30,400 nucleotides of DNA from a virus. Both the position numbers and the translations under genes were made by a program. Positions 23,850 through 30,199 of this stretch are shown one piece after another. The first letter of the stretch is position 1, and each line of letters begins with the position of its first letter. A model generated the notes under the pieces. That model was given only the letters and a program-made list of their open reading frames with translations, ran no database searches and was not told the DNA's origin. The stretch covers positions 1-30,400 of the IMG/VR virus record IMGVR_UViG_3300036795_000338; one strand, written 5' to 3'.

Positions 23850-23880
23850 TTGACGACCCGCGGCCGACCCCGGCTAGGGT
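23850..23880 (+). promoter_or_regulatory. Candidate sigma70-type promoter for the downstream operon
   Basis: TTGACG (23850-23855) and TAGGGT (23875-23880) are separated by 19 bases, with an A/T-rich block (ACTATTTATTTTCG) just upstream. It lies after the late-operon terminator and before the first small gene. The spacing is one to two bases longer than ideal. Together with the terminator it suggests a new transcription unit starting here. Confidence 0.55.
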
Positions 23881-23888
23881 CACACCTT

Positions 23889-23908
23889 GCTGCTCAGCAG
23901 AGAGCAGC
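23889..23908. repeat. Inverted repeat just downstream of the promoter candidate
   Basis: GCTGCTC (23889-23895) and GAGCAGC (23902-23908) enclose AGCAGA, a 7-bp perfect hairpin near the expected transcription start and 15 bases before the TTG start codon at 23924. It could be an operator or a leader hairpin that affects translation. Confidence 0.45.
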
Positions 23909-23923
23909 AGAACGGGGGGAGTC

Positions 23924-24196
23924 TTGACCCGAGCGGAGTCTCTGGCTTTGCTCAAGGCCTTGGATGACACAGCTCTTGAGACCCTCGCCAGTCTGGCGCC
24001 CGTGGTCTCCGAACTCAGGCATAACGGCACCGTGAACACTCGTGCCTTCGCCCATTTCCACAGCCTCGGCATGCCGAGTACGTTGCTGGTCCACTCGCGG
24101 CCCGCACGTCGCGAGAAGGAGCGCATCGAGGTGTCGCTCGTGTCCGGTAACGCCGTGCAGCTTGCCCTGGACTTCGACGGTTTGAGGATTGCGTGA
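23924..24196 (+). CDS. Small protein of unknown function
   Basis: 90 residues from a TTG start with GGGGGGAG a few bases upstream. The N-terminal 35 residues are helical (SLALLKALDDTALETLASLAPVV), and the rest is mixed with a strand-like end (IEVSLVSGNAVQLALDFDGLRI). No Cys and no motif I recognise. Codon use (C/G third positions) supports coding. It is the first gene behind the candidate promoter and its stop overlaps the start of the next gene. An early regulatory or host-takeover function is only a positional guess. Confidence 0.7.
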   Translation: MTRAESLALLKALDDTALETLASLAPVVSELRHNGTVNTRAFAHFHSLGMPSTLLVHSRPARREKERIEVSLVSGNAVQLALDFDGLRIA

Positions 24197-24399
24197 TGCT
24201 AAGACAACAACAAGTGTTCCGTCATGCGCCACCCATGGTGGTGGCATCGAAGGCCGAGCGCCGGCGGGTGGCGCAGCGGGTCTGCGCCTGGGCCGTCCGG
24301 GAGTTCCCCGGCGAGCGTAACCGCCAGGTGCTGGAGGCCCATGCGATGTGCGAGGTGCTGGGTCTGATCCCTGCAACGCCCGTCGCAGTAACCAGGTAA
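24193..24399 (+). CDS. Small basic protein of unknown function
   Basis: 68 residues from the GTG at 24193, or 67 from the ATG at 24196; both overlap the stop of the previous gene. It is basic (AERRRVAQRVCAWAVREFPG) with a helical middle and two Cys that do not form a metal site pattern. Coding is supported by overlap and codon bias. No family is recognised. Confidence 0.65.
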   Translation: MMLRQQQVFRHAPPMVVASKAERRRVAQRVCAWAVREFPGERNRQVLEAHAMCEVLGLIPATPVAVTR

Positions 24400-24560
24400 A
24401 AACTTTTCACTGAAGAAATCTGCAGTAGCGCTTGCGGACCATGGCCTAGTCGGTCTACGGTCCAGATTCTGTCAGGGGCAGCACCTAGCCTCGGCAACAA
24501 CCGAATACAGGGGACTCACTCCGGTGGTTTGAGTCCTGGTACCAGCAGCCAGGGGCTGCC
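24400..24560 (+). other. Folded non-coding region
   Basis: No open frame here looks like protein. Instead there is a series of inverted repeats: GGACC/GGTCC (24436-24440 and 24458-24462), TCGG/CCGA (24491-24494 and 24501-24504), GGACTCA/TGAGTCC (24512-24518 and 24530-24536, loop 11), the palindrome CTGGTACCAG (24536-24545) and GCAGCC/GGCTGC (24545-24550 and 24554-24559, loop 3). It leads straight into the larger structure at 24561. This could be a small RNA, a processed leader, a homing or protein-binding site, or a replication origin. It does not fold as a canonical tRNA. Confidence 0.5.
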
Positions 24561-24630
24561 AAGGACCGGCTACACGACGTGACTGCGCCCGGGAAGGGCA
24601 GGTCACGCGAGTGGCCGGTCCTTTCGTTTG
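24561..24630 (+). terminator. Branched terminator-like structure
   Basis: A perfect 10-bp outer stem, AAGGACCGGC (24561-24570) and GCCGGTCCTT (24614-24623), encloses a second stem CGTGAC/GTCACG (24578-24583 and 24602-24607) and a third GCCC/GGGC (24587-24590 and 24596-24599). The outer arm ends in CCTTTCGTTTG, a T-rich run after a GC-rich stem. This is the pattern of an intrinsic terminator, with an unusually large head. It argues against an early start for the HNH gene. Confidence 0.65.
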
Positions 24631-24650
24631 TTACGGGAACGGGAGCGGAC

Positions 24651-25169
24651 TTGATTATCCAGCGAGTGACGACGACGCCGATAGCGAGAATGCTCGCGCG
24701 GTTGGTCGTCGATGCGGACGGTTGCTGGGTGTGGCCTGGCGCTACCAATCAGGTTTCGGAGGCTCAAGGCGGCGGTGGTTACGGTCAGGTGCGTGACACC
24801 GAAGCTCGGAAGACGCTCATGGTTCACATCGTTGCTTTCGAGCACTTCCACGGCTCCGTTCCGGAGGGGCATGTCGTAGACCATCAGTGCCACAACGACG
24901 ATCCAACGTGCCCTGGTAACGGCTGCAAGCATCGTCGCTGTTGGAACCCCGACCACCTGGTTGCTCGATCGTTTGCGGCCAACTGTGCCGCAGGTAAATC
25001 GCCGGGAGCGGTGGTGGTTCGCGAAGGTGTCTGCCAGAAGGGTCTGCATCCTCGAACGCCGGAGAACCTGATCGTCAGCATCCGCAAGAACGGCACCGTT
25101 CACGCTCAGTGTCGACCATGCAATCGCGAATGGCAACGTGCTCGGTATGCGCGGAAGGTGAACGGATGA
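24651..25169 (+). CDS. Free-standing HNH homing endonuclease
   Basis: 172 residues from TTG 24651, with GGGAG five bases upstream; GTG 24666 and ATG 24690 are alternatives, and the GTG at 24579 lies inside the terminator-like hairpin. It makes a DNA break at a specific site and spreads itself by repair. The signature is clear: DADGCWVWPGATNQ, GYGQVR, then MVHIVAFEHFHG, VVDHQCHNDDPTC (first His and Asn of HNH), a Cys/His cluster CKHRRCWNPDHL (second H and N) and a C-terminal C-x18-C-x2-C-like cluster (CQKGLHP to CRPC). This matches the zinc-stabilised HNH_3 type common in actinophages. Codons are more A/T-ending than those of the genes that follow, a sign of separate ancestry. Its stop overlaps the start of the nuclease gene (ATGA). 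Confidence 0.88.
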   Translation: MIIQRVTTTPIARMLARLVVDADGCWVWPGATNQVSEAQGGGGYGQVRDTEARKTLMVHIVAFEHFHGSVPEGHVVDHQCHNDDPTCPGNGCKHRRCWNPDHLVARSFAANCAAGKSPGAVVVREGVCQKGLHPRTPENLIVSIRKNGTVHAQCRPCNREWQRARYARKVNG

Positions 25170-27028
25170 TCATACATCAATCAGATCTGGGCGCGTGGAG
25201 CCGATGCCCCGCACAATTTGGCTATCAGCGCGCCGGGATGCCGCGCAAGACGACGTCGGCACTGGCGTACGGCTCTGTGATGCACCACGCACTGCACGTA
25301 CTGGAGGACCAGGTCGCCAACGGCACGAACCTGATCGATGCTCTCAATATCGCGATCGAGACGTTCACCACCTACTGGGACCCGCGCAACATCGAGGCGA
25401 TCTGCGAGAAGGTGGCCGAGGACGGCTGGATCCGTGGCCAGGGCTACACCGAGCTGCGGATGCGTGGAGTCGCAGCGCTGCGCAGCTACGCGGACCTGAT
25501 GCGGTTCGAGAAGATGGAGGTGCTCGGCCTGGAGTACTCCTTCATGTGCCCGATCGAGAACACCTGGGACGAGGAGCTGGGCGAGCCGCACATCCTTGCC
25601 GGGACCGTCGATCGGCTCGCGGCCAGGTTTCACAAGCGCGTCGAGACACTGTGCGTGGATGACTACAAGGGGCTGGCGCGGGACACCGAGATCCCCACGC
25701 CGACCGGCTGGACGACCATGGGTGCGGTTGAGGTTGGCGACGAGATATTCGGCGCTGATGGCAGTCCTTGTCGGGTGATCGGAAAGTCAGAGATCCATGA
25801 TCGGCCCTGCTATCGCGTGACGTTTGATGATGGGTCGAGTGTCGTCGCCGACAATGTCCATCTCTGGGCAACCCTCCGTGGCCGTCATTGTGAGCCGACT
25901 GTCATAGATGTCGAGGATCTTCGGTTGGATTTGGTAGACGACCGTGGGCAACGACACCATCGTGTGCAAAATGCCGCAGCTCTCCATCTGCCGGAAGTTG
26001 ATCTTCCAGTTGACCCTTATGTGCTCGGGTGTTGGATCGGCGACGGCAAGCGCAGCAGTGGCGAGCTCACTACTGGAGATGCCGAGCAGTGGGATCTCAT
26101 CAAAGAGTGTGGCTATGGAGTCGGTTCGAGTCCCGGTATCACGCGAACGATTCTCGGTCTTCGTCGTCAGTTGATCGATGCTGGCTATCTGGGACATAAG
26201 CAGATTCCAGACGTCTATCTCCGAGCCAGCATGGATCAGCGATTGGCGCTCCTGCAGGGTCTTTGTGACACGGATGGGTCATGGCATCGACGTCGACACC
26301 AGGTGCAGTTCGTATCGGTGGACAAGGGTCTCGCCACTTCGGTTCGCGAGTTGGCGTTGAGCCTCGGGGCGAAGGCTCGCTTGTGGGAGTACCAGGCTTG
26401 CGGGTTCGGCATTGTGCGTACTGCTTATCGTGTGACGTTCTCGCCGACTGACTTCAATCCATTCAGGCTTTCTCGCAAGGCTTCCTTGGTTCGGCCTGGA
26501 ATGACGAACGCACGTCGTCGCATTGTTGTGTCAGTTGAGCCGACCTTGAGGGTGCCGACGCAGTGCATCATGGTCGACTCGCCAGATCATCTGTATCTCT
26601 GTGGTGAGTCGATGATTCCTACGCACAACACCGGCAAGACCCAGTATCACCTGCAGCACAACCTGCAGTTCACCGCCTATCTGTGGGCCACGACCAAGCC
26701 CGAGTTCTGGCTCGGCTGGCGCGGCGAGGAAGGCTTCGGCGAGGCACGAGGCGCCCAGTTGTTCGAACGGTTCGCCGAGACGCCGCGGCGCGCGTTCTGG
26801 ATCAACCTCAAGGACCTGAAGGTCCAGGACGCCGGGTTCCGTAACGAGATCCACTACCGCCGGTTCATCCTCGCGGTCAACCAGGTCACAGCCAGCGTTA
26901 CTGCTGACATCTTCCCGCTGACCATCTCCGGTGAGGCCTGCACCTATTGCGAGTACCGCGACGTCTGTGGTGGTTTGCCGGTGCCGAGCGAGGACTACGA
27001 CCCGACGCTGGAGGTCCTCGGTGCCTAA
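25166..27028 (+). CDS. RecB/Cas4-type Fe-S nuclease with an in-frame intein
   Basis: A precursor of 620 residues from ATG 25166 (GGAAGG upstream); after removal of residues 169-488 the host protein is 300 residues, normal for Cas4/RecB-like exonucleases of phages. Nuclease motifs: YGSVMHHAL (His40/41, motif I), GTVDRL (Asp149, motif II) and DDYK-TGK (Asp166-x-Lys168, motif III, joined after splicing), then a QF...YLWATT helix. Iron-sulfur ligands are Cys14 (SRCPAQF) and the C-terminal set Cys592, Cys595 and Cys601 (CTYCEYRDVC). It should act as a DNA exonuclease in recombination or end processing. The intein splits the Lys of motif III from the following Thr, so the enzyme cannot work before splicing. 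It overlaps the BCS1-like gene by eight bases. Confidence 0.9.
   Translation: MIIHQSDLGAWSRCPAQFGYQRAGMPRKTTSALAYGSVMHHALHVLEDQVANGTNLIDALNIAIETFTTYWDPRNIEAICEKVAEDGWIRGQGYTELRMRGVAALRSYADLMRFEKMEVLGLEYSFMCPIENTWDEELGEPHILAGTVDRLAARFHKRVETLCVDDYKGLARDTEIPTPTGWTTMGAVEVGDEIFGADGSPCRVIGKSEIHDRPCYRVTFDDGSSVVADNVHLWATLRGRHCEPTVIDVEDLRLDLVDDRGQRHHRVQNAAALHLPEVDLPVDPYVLGCWIGDGKRSSGELTTGDAEQWDLIKECGYGVGSSPGITRTILGLRRQLIDAGYLGHKQIPDVYLRASMDQRLALLQGLCDTDGSWHRRRHQVQFVSVDKGLATSVRELALSLGAKARLWEYQACGFGIVRTAYRVTFSPTDFNPFRLSRKASLVRPGMTNARRRIVVSVEPTLRVPTQCIMVDSPDHLYLCGESMIPTHNTGKTQYHLQHNLQFTAYLWATTKPEFWLGWRGEEGFGEARGAQLFERFAETPRRAFWINLKDLKVQDAGFRNEIHYRRFILAVNQVTASVTADIFPLTISGEACTYCEYRDVCGGLPVPSEDYDPTLEVLGA
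25670..26629 (+). mobile_element. Class 3 intein with LAGLIDADG homing endonuclease
   Basis: 320 residues in frame, between Lys168 and the Thr that begins the C-extein. The first residue is Gly (GLARDTEIPTPTGWTTMG), not Cys or Ser, so it cannot use the class 1 N-terminal acyl shift. Instead it has the class 3 'WCT' residues: Trp66 (VHLW, block B), Cys299 (PTQCIMVDSPDHLYL, block F) and Thr318 (PTHN, block G), with penultimate His319 and terminal Asn320 and Thr as the +1 nucleophile. The middle holds a two-motif LAGLIDADG endonuclease: VLGCWIGDG (Asp125) and LLQGLCDTDGS (Asp202), both with acidic residues. Hand count of wobble bases: 5 of 43 A/T-ending codons in the 43 codons before it, against 17 of 40 in a stretch inside it (25792-25911), consistent with later acquisition. 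Confidence 0.93.
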
Positions 27029-28322
27029 CGAGGTCAAGGCTGGCAAGGTAGATGTCAGCCCCACTAGGCAGGCGCTGGAGCGTGCCAACGGCTGGTACGC
27101 CGCAATGGTCGGCGCCGTTGAGTTCGGTAAGTGGCTGCGGTCGAAGTACCGCGAGCATGAGCGCACCTTCACCGTCACCCTCACCAGCGATGACGTGATC
27201 TACCAGGAGGTCCATGACTGGCTGTTGGACAACGTCCCGCTGACCGAGCAGAAAGCACTGGCCGCCCACTCTGCGACCGGAGTCGGGCACGGATCGCATT
27301 ACGAGATCGCCGACGTCAAGAGCGGGGACGAGTCCTATCGGCTGTTCCTGACTTATGACTCCAACGAGGAGACGACGATTGTCGTCAACGGCCACCCGGT
27401 CAAGGTCAGCCTGATGAAAACCAGCGGTGGTGGTTCGATCAACGAGCGCGCCTGGCGTGAGCCGGACAAGATCACGTTCTCGGCGCGGTCCCAGGCAGGC
27501 CAGCAGGCCGTCGTGGCGCACCTGCGCGAGGTTGTGGCGCAACGCCAGAGCCTCAGGCGCCGGCCGTCGTTGTGGATGCTTAGCCAGTGGGGCAGCTGGA
27601 CACGGCGAATGGATGTGCCGTTGCGCACCGCCGAGTCGGTTATCCTGCGTGAGGACCAGATGAGTCGCATCGTCGACGACCTCGGCCAGTTCCTCTCTGA
27701 GGAGTCCGAGTACGTCCGTCGCGGTATCCCGTGGCATCGCGGCTACCTGCTGCAGGGTCCTCCTGGCACCGGTAAGACCTCGATCGCCAAGGCCCTGGCC
27801 CACGCCTACAACCTCGACCTGTGGTACGCGCCGCTGGGCGACCTGGACAAGGACGCCAACCTGCTGTCGCTGCTCTCCGAGGTTCATCCCAGGTCGATGC
27901 TGCTCCTGGAGGACATCGACATCTACCACGCGGCCACCTCCCGCGAGGCCACCAGCGGCCAGGTCACGCTGTCGGGTCTGCTCAACGCCCTGGACGGTGT
28001 CTCTACACCGCATGGCCTGATCACGATCCTGACCTCCAACGAGCCCGACGTGCTCGACAGCGCCCTGGTTCGCCCGGGCCGCGTCGACCGGATCGAGAAC
28101 ATCGACTGCGTCGTGCAGGAGCAGGCCGAGCGGCTGTTCGCCTACTTCTACGGCCAGCCATCGACACGTGCCTGGAACGTCACGGGCAAGGGCCTGTCCG
28201 CTGCTGATCTCACCGAGATTTTCAAGCGGCACCTACACGACCCCGCAGGGGCAGAAAGAACGATCCGCGAAAGGACGGCGCAAGGAATGGCCACAACCGA
28301 AAGAAGGACATCGTGCCTCTGA
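27021..28322 (+). CDS. BCS1-like AAA ATPase
   Basis: 433 residues from GTG 27021, overlapping the nuclease stop by eight bases. The C-terminal half matches the mitochondrial BCS1/AAA pattern: RGIPWHRGYLLQGPPGTGKT (Walker A at 246-253), MLLLEDID (Walker B at 293-300), the VTLSGLLNALDGVSTPHGL signature, LTSNEP (sensor 1) and RPGRVDR (arginine finger region, 351-357). The N-terminal 220 residues are alpha/beta with alternating strands, as in BCS1-type N-domains, and end in a basic helix before the ATPase. There is no membrane segment, unlike the mitochondrial protein. It probably forms an ATP-driven ring working on protein or DNA partners; the substrate is not known. The operon context suggests DNA recombination or replication. 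Confidence 0.88.
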   Translation: MPNEVKAGKVDVSPTRQALERANGWYAAMVGAVEFGKWLRSKYREHERTFTVTLTSDDVIYQEVHDWLLDNVPLTEQKALAAHSATGVGHGSHYEIADVKSGDESYRLFLTYDSNEETTIVVNGHPVKVSLMKTSGGGSINERAWREPDKITFSARSQAGQQAVVAHLREVVAQRQSLRRRPSLWMLSQWGSWTRRMDVPLRTAESVILREDQMSRIVDDLGQFLSEESEYVRRGIPWHRGYLLQGPPGTGKTSIAKALAHAYNLDLWYAPLGDLDKDANLLSLLSEVHPRSMLLLEDIDIYHAATSREATSGQVTLSGLLNALDGVSTPHGLITILTSNEPDVLDSALVRPGRVDRIENIDCVVQEQAERLFAYFYGQPSTRAWNVTGKGLSAADLTEIFKRHLHDPAGAERTIRERTAQGMATTERRTSCL

Positions 28323-30172
28323 AGATTCAACGAACCGGGCTCGCCCAGTACGCACCGGGCGGTGACGCCCGGGTGAAGATGCTTGTCGTCGGCGGACCCG
28401 ACACCGGCAAGACCCGGATGTCGACGTACTGGCCGAAGCCGATCATCGCCAACTGCGAGGCCGGTCTTGCCTCGGTTGCTGATCGCGGGGTGCCCTTCGT
28501 CGACATCAAGAACTCTCGCGACATGCTCGAGTTCCTGTCCGACCTGGAGAAGGTCTGCATGCGGGCTTGGGCCGACCGCGAGTTCCAGACCGTCGTGATC
28601 GACACCGCCGACACCTTCCAGCGCAAGGTCAAGGACGAGTACATGCAGGCGCACCCGGAGATGCAGTCCTTCCGGGGCTTCGACGCCTGGGGCTACCTCG
28701 ACTCGAAGATGCAGGCGTTGTTCACCCGGCTGCTCAACCTCGACATGAACATCATCGTCAACGTCCACTACAAGGACAAGACGATCCGGGAGGGCACCGG
28801 CGAGAACGCCACCGAGCGCCAGGAGCTCATGCTCCAGCTTTCCGGTGACATCAAGGACTCGATCTTCAACGATTTCGACCTGGTCGGCTGGCTCGGCACC
28901 TACTACGCGCCGGGTGCCACCGCCGACGAGCCGCGAGTGGAGAAGCGCGGCCTGACGTTCAAGAAGTCGCCGGACCGTCCATTCCTCAAGGACCGCCTTG
29001 GTGTTACGCCGCCGTGGATGGAGGTCACGTTCAGCGAGGACGACTACTACAACCTGTTCCTCAAGATCGTGGAGCGCCTTGACGCCATTCCGGAGACCGA
29101 GGATGTCCGTGAGCTCGAGCCGTTGCCGACGCAGATGGCTGGTAATGTCGTCGGTCCGCTGGCAGGCGGTGCGGTGGCGCCGCAGGACCCGGCGAGTATG
29201 CCGTTGGAGCAGCTCGACAAGCCGTCGCTGCAGACGAAGTGCCGGGAGTGGGCAGCCAAGGCCGAACAGGCTGGTCATGTCGACGTCGTTGGCCTCCTGA
29301 AGTTCGCCAGCAACGACACCAAGCCCGTTTTGGTCGAGAAGCTCAAGCAGGCTCGGAAGATCCTCGAAGAGCGAGCAGCGGCGAAGGCCGCAGGCGCCGA
29401 CGCTGTACCTGCAGAAGCGACGGAGACACCGGCTGCAGAAGTACCGCAAGAGGTACCGGCGGAGGCCGCTGAACCAGTGGCTCCTGTTGCATCTGCGACA
29501 ACAGCCGAGCCAGCAGCAGAGACGCCTGCCGAACCGACAACTGCACCAGTGGCAGAGGTGCCTGCCGAACCGACGCCTGCCGAACCTGCTGTCGCACCGG
29601 AAACGCCCGTTGCGCCAGAGTCTGCGCCCGCACCGGCGGCTGAGCCCGCACCGGCGACTGAGCCAGTAGTTGCAACACCAGAGCCTGCTACGGCTGCGGC
29701 ACCGGCGCCGGAAACGCCCGTCGCAGCACCGGCTCCAACGACTGCCCCGACTGAGACCGTCACCACGGTCGAAGGCCAGGAGCAGGTTGACACCGCCACC
29801 GGCGAACTGCCCACGGTGGCGCCGGAAGAGGGGGTCGCGAATGCCGCGGCCGCGCTTGGAGGCGAGGTCGTTTCCGAGACCCCGGCTGTCGAAGCACCTC
29901 AAGATGAACCCCCCGCCGAGACACCAGCACCACCGGCCCAGGCCGCGCCAGCCGCACCCGCGGTGGCAGCCCCGGCGTCAGGTGGATCAGCGGGAGGCCG
30001 TGAGATCCCGGCTATCTGTCAGCGGCTCGACTGCACCACAGAGCTTGCTGGGGAGAACCAGGACTACGTGAAGATCAGCTTCGTGAAGTTCCGCAACTTC
30101 TTCTGCAACAAGGACTTCACCGAAGCAAAGACCGCAGGCAAGGTCCCGTGGCCCGTCAAAGAATCCGCGTAA
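28313..30172 (+). CDS. Sak4-like RecA-fold ATPase with long disordered linker
   Basis: 619 residues from GTG 28313 (AAGGA upstream), overlapping the previous gene by ten bases. Walker A is GGPDTGKT (27-34) and Walker B TVVIDTAD (Asp97), in the order and spacing of phage Sak4/RadB-like single-domain RecA ATPases. Residues about 270-350 include a helical module (LEQLDKPSLQTKCREWAAKAE). From about 355 to 560 the chain is Ala, Pro, Glu, Thr and Val only, with tandem-like PAE/PAP units, so it is a disordered acidic linker. The C-terminus (about 565-619) has Cys569, Cys574 and Cys598, a possible zinc-binding or protein-binding tip. Sak4 proteins promote single-strand annealing and recombination with an SSB partner, which fits the neighbours. 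Function by family; the linker role is inferred. Confidence 0.82.
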   Translation: MPLKIQRTGLAQYAPGGDARVKMLVVGGPDTGKTRMSTYWPKPIIANCEAGLASVADRGVPFVDIKNSRDMLEFLSDLEKVCMRAWADREFQTVVIDTADTFQRKVKDEYMQAHPEMQSFRGFDAWGYLDSKMQALFTRLLNLDMNIIVNVHYKDKTIREGTGENATERQELMLQLSGDIKDSIFNDFDLVGWLGTYYAPGATADEPRVEKRGLTFKKSPDRPFLKDRLGVTPPWMEVTFSEDDYYNLFLKIVERLDAIPETEDVRELEPLPTQMAGNVVGPLAGGAVAPQDPASMPLEQLDKPSLQTKCREWAAKAEQAGHVDVVGLLKFASNDTKPVLVEKLKQARKILEERAAAKAAGADAVPAEATETPAAEVPQEVPAEAAEPVAPVASATTAEPAAETPAEPTTAPVAEVPAEPTPAEPAVAPETPVAPESAPAPAAEPAPATEPVVATPEPATAAAPAPETPVAAPAPTTAPTETVTTVEGQEQVDTATGELPTVAPEEGVANAAAALGGEVVSETPAVEAPQDEPPAETPAPPAQAAPAAPAVAAPASGGSAGGREIPAICQRLDCTTELAGENQDYVKISFVKFRNFFCNKDFTEAKTAGKVPWPVKESA

Positions 30173-30199
30173 GAACAGCGTCAGGAAGAGACAAAGACA

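Noticed and set aside
24430-24550. tRNA-like sequence with a TAGTCGGTC D-loop-like run and a GGTTTGAGTCC T-arm-like run
   Set aside because: No acceptor stem or anticodon stem can be paired; the T-arm-like run belongs to a different hairpin (GGACTCA/TGAGTCC).
24579-24650. Longer start of the HNH gene at GTG 24579
   Set aside because: This stretch lies inside the branched terminator-like hairpin, has no ribosome binding site at a usable distance and does not match HNH N-termini.
25109-25165. Longer start for the nuclease gene
   Set aside because: It reads within the HNH gene in another frame; ATG 25166 has a good ribosome binding site and starts at the conserved DLGAWSRCP region.
28148-29902. 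584-codon open frame on the - strand
   Set aside because: Shadow of the Sak4-like gene; its Arg/Gly/Cys-rich part is only the complement of the Ala/Pro/Glu linker.
29398-29990. Repeated short motifs that could suggest a CRISPR or tandem repeat array
   Set aside because: The repeats are irregular and in frame; they encode the Ala/Pro/Glu/Thr linker. There is no constant repeat with unique spacers.
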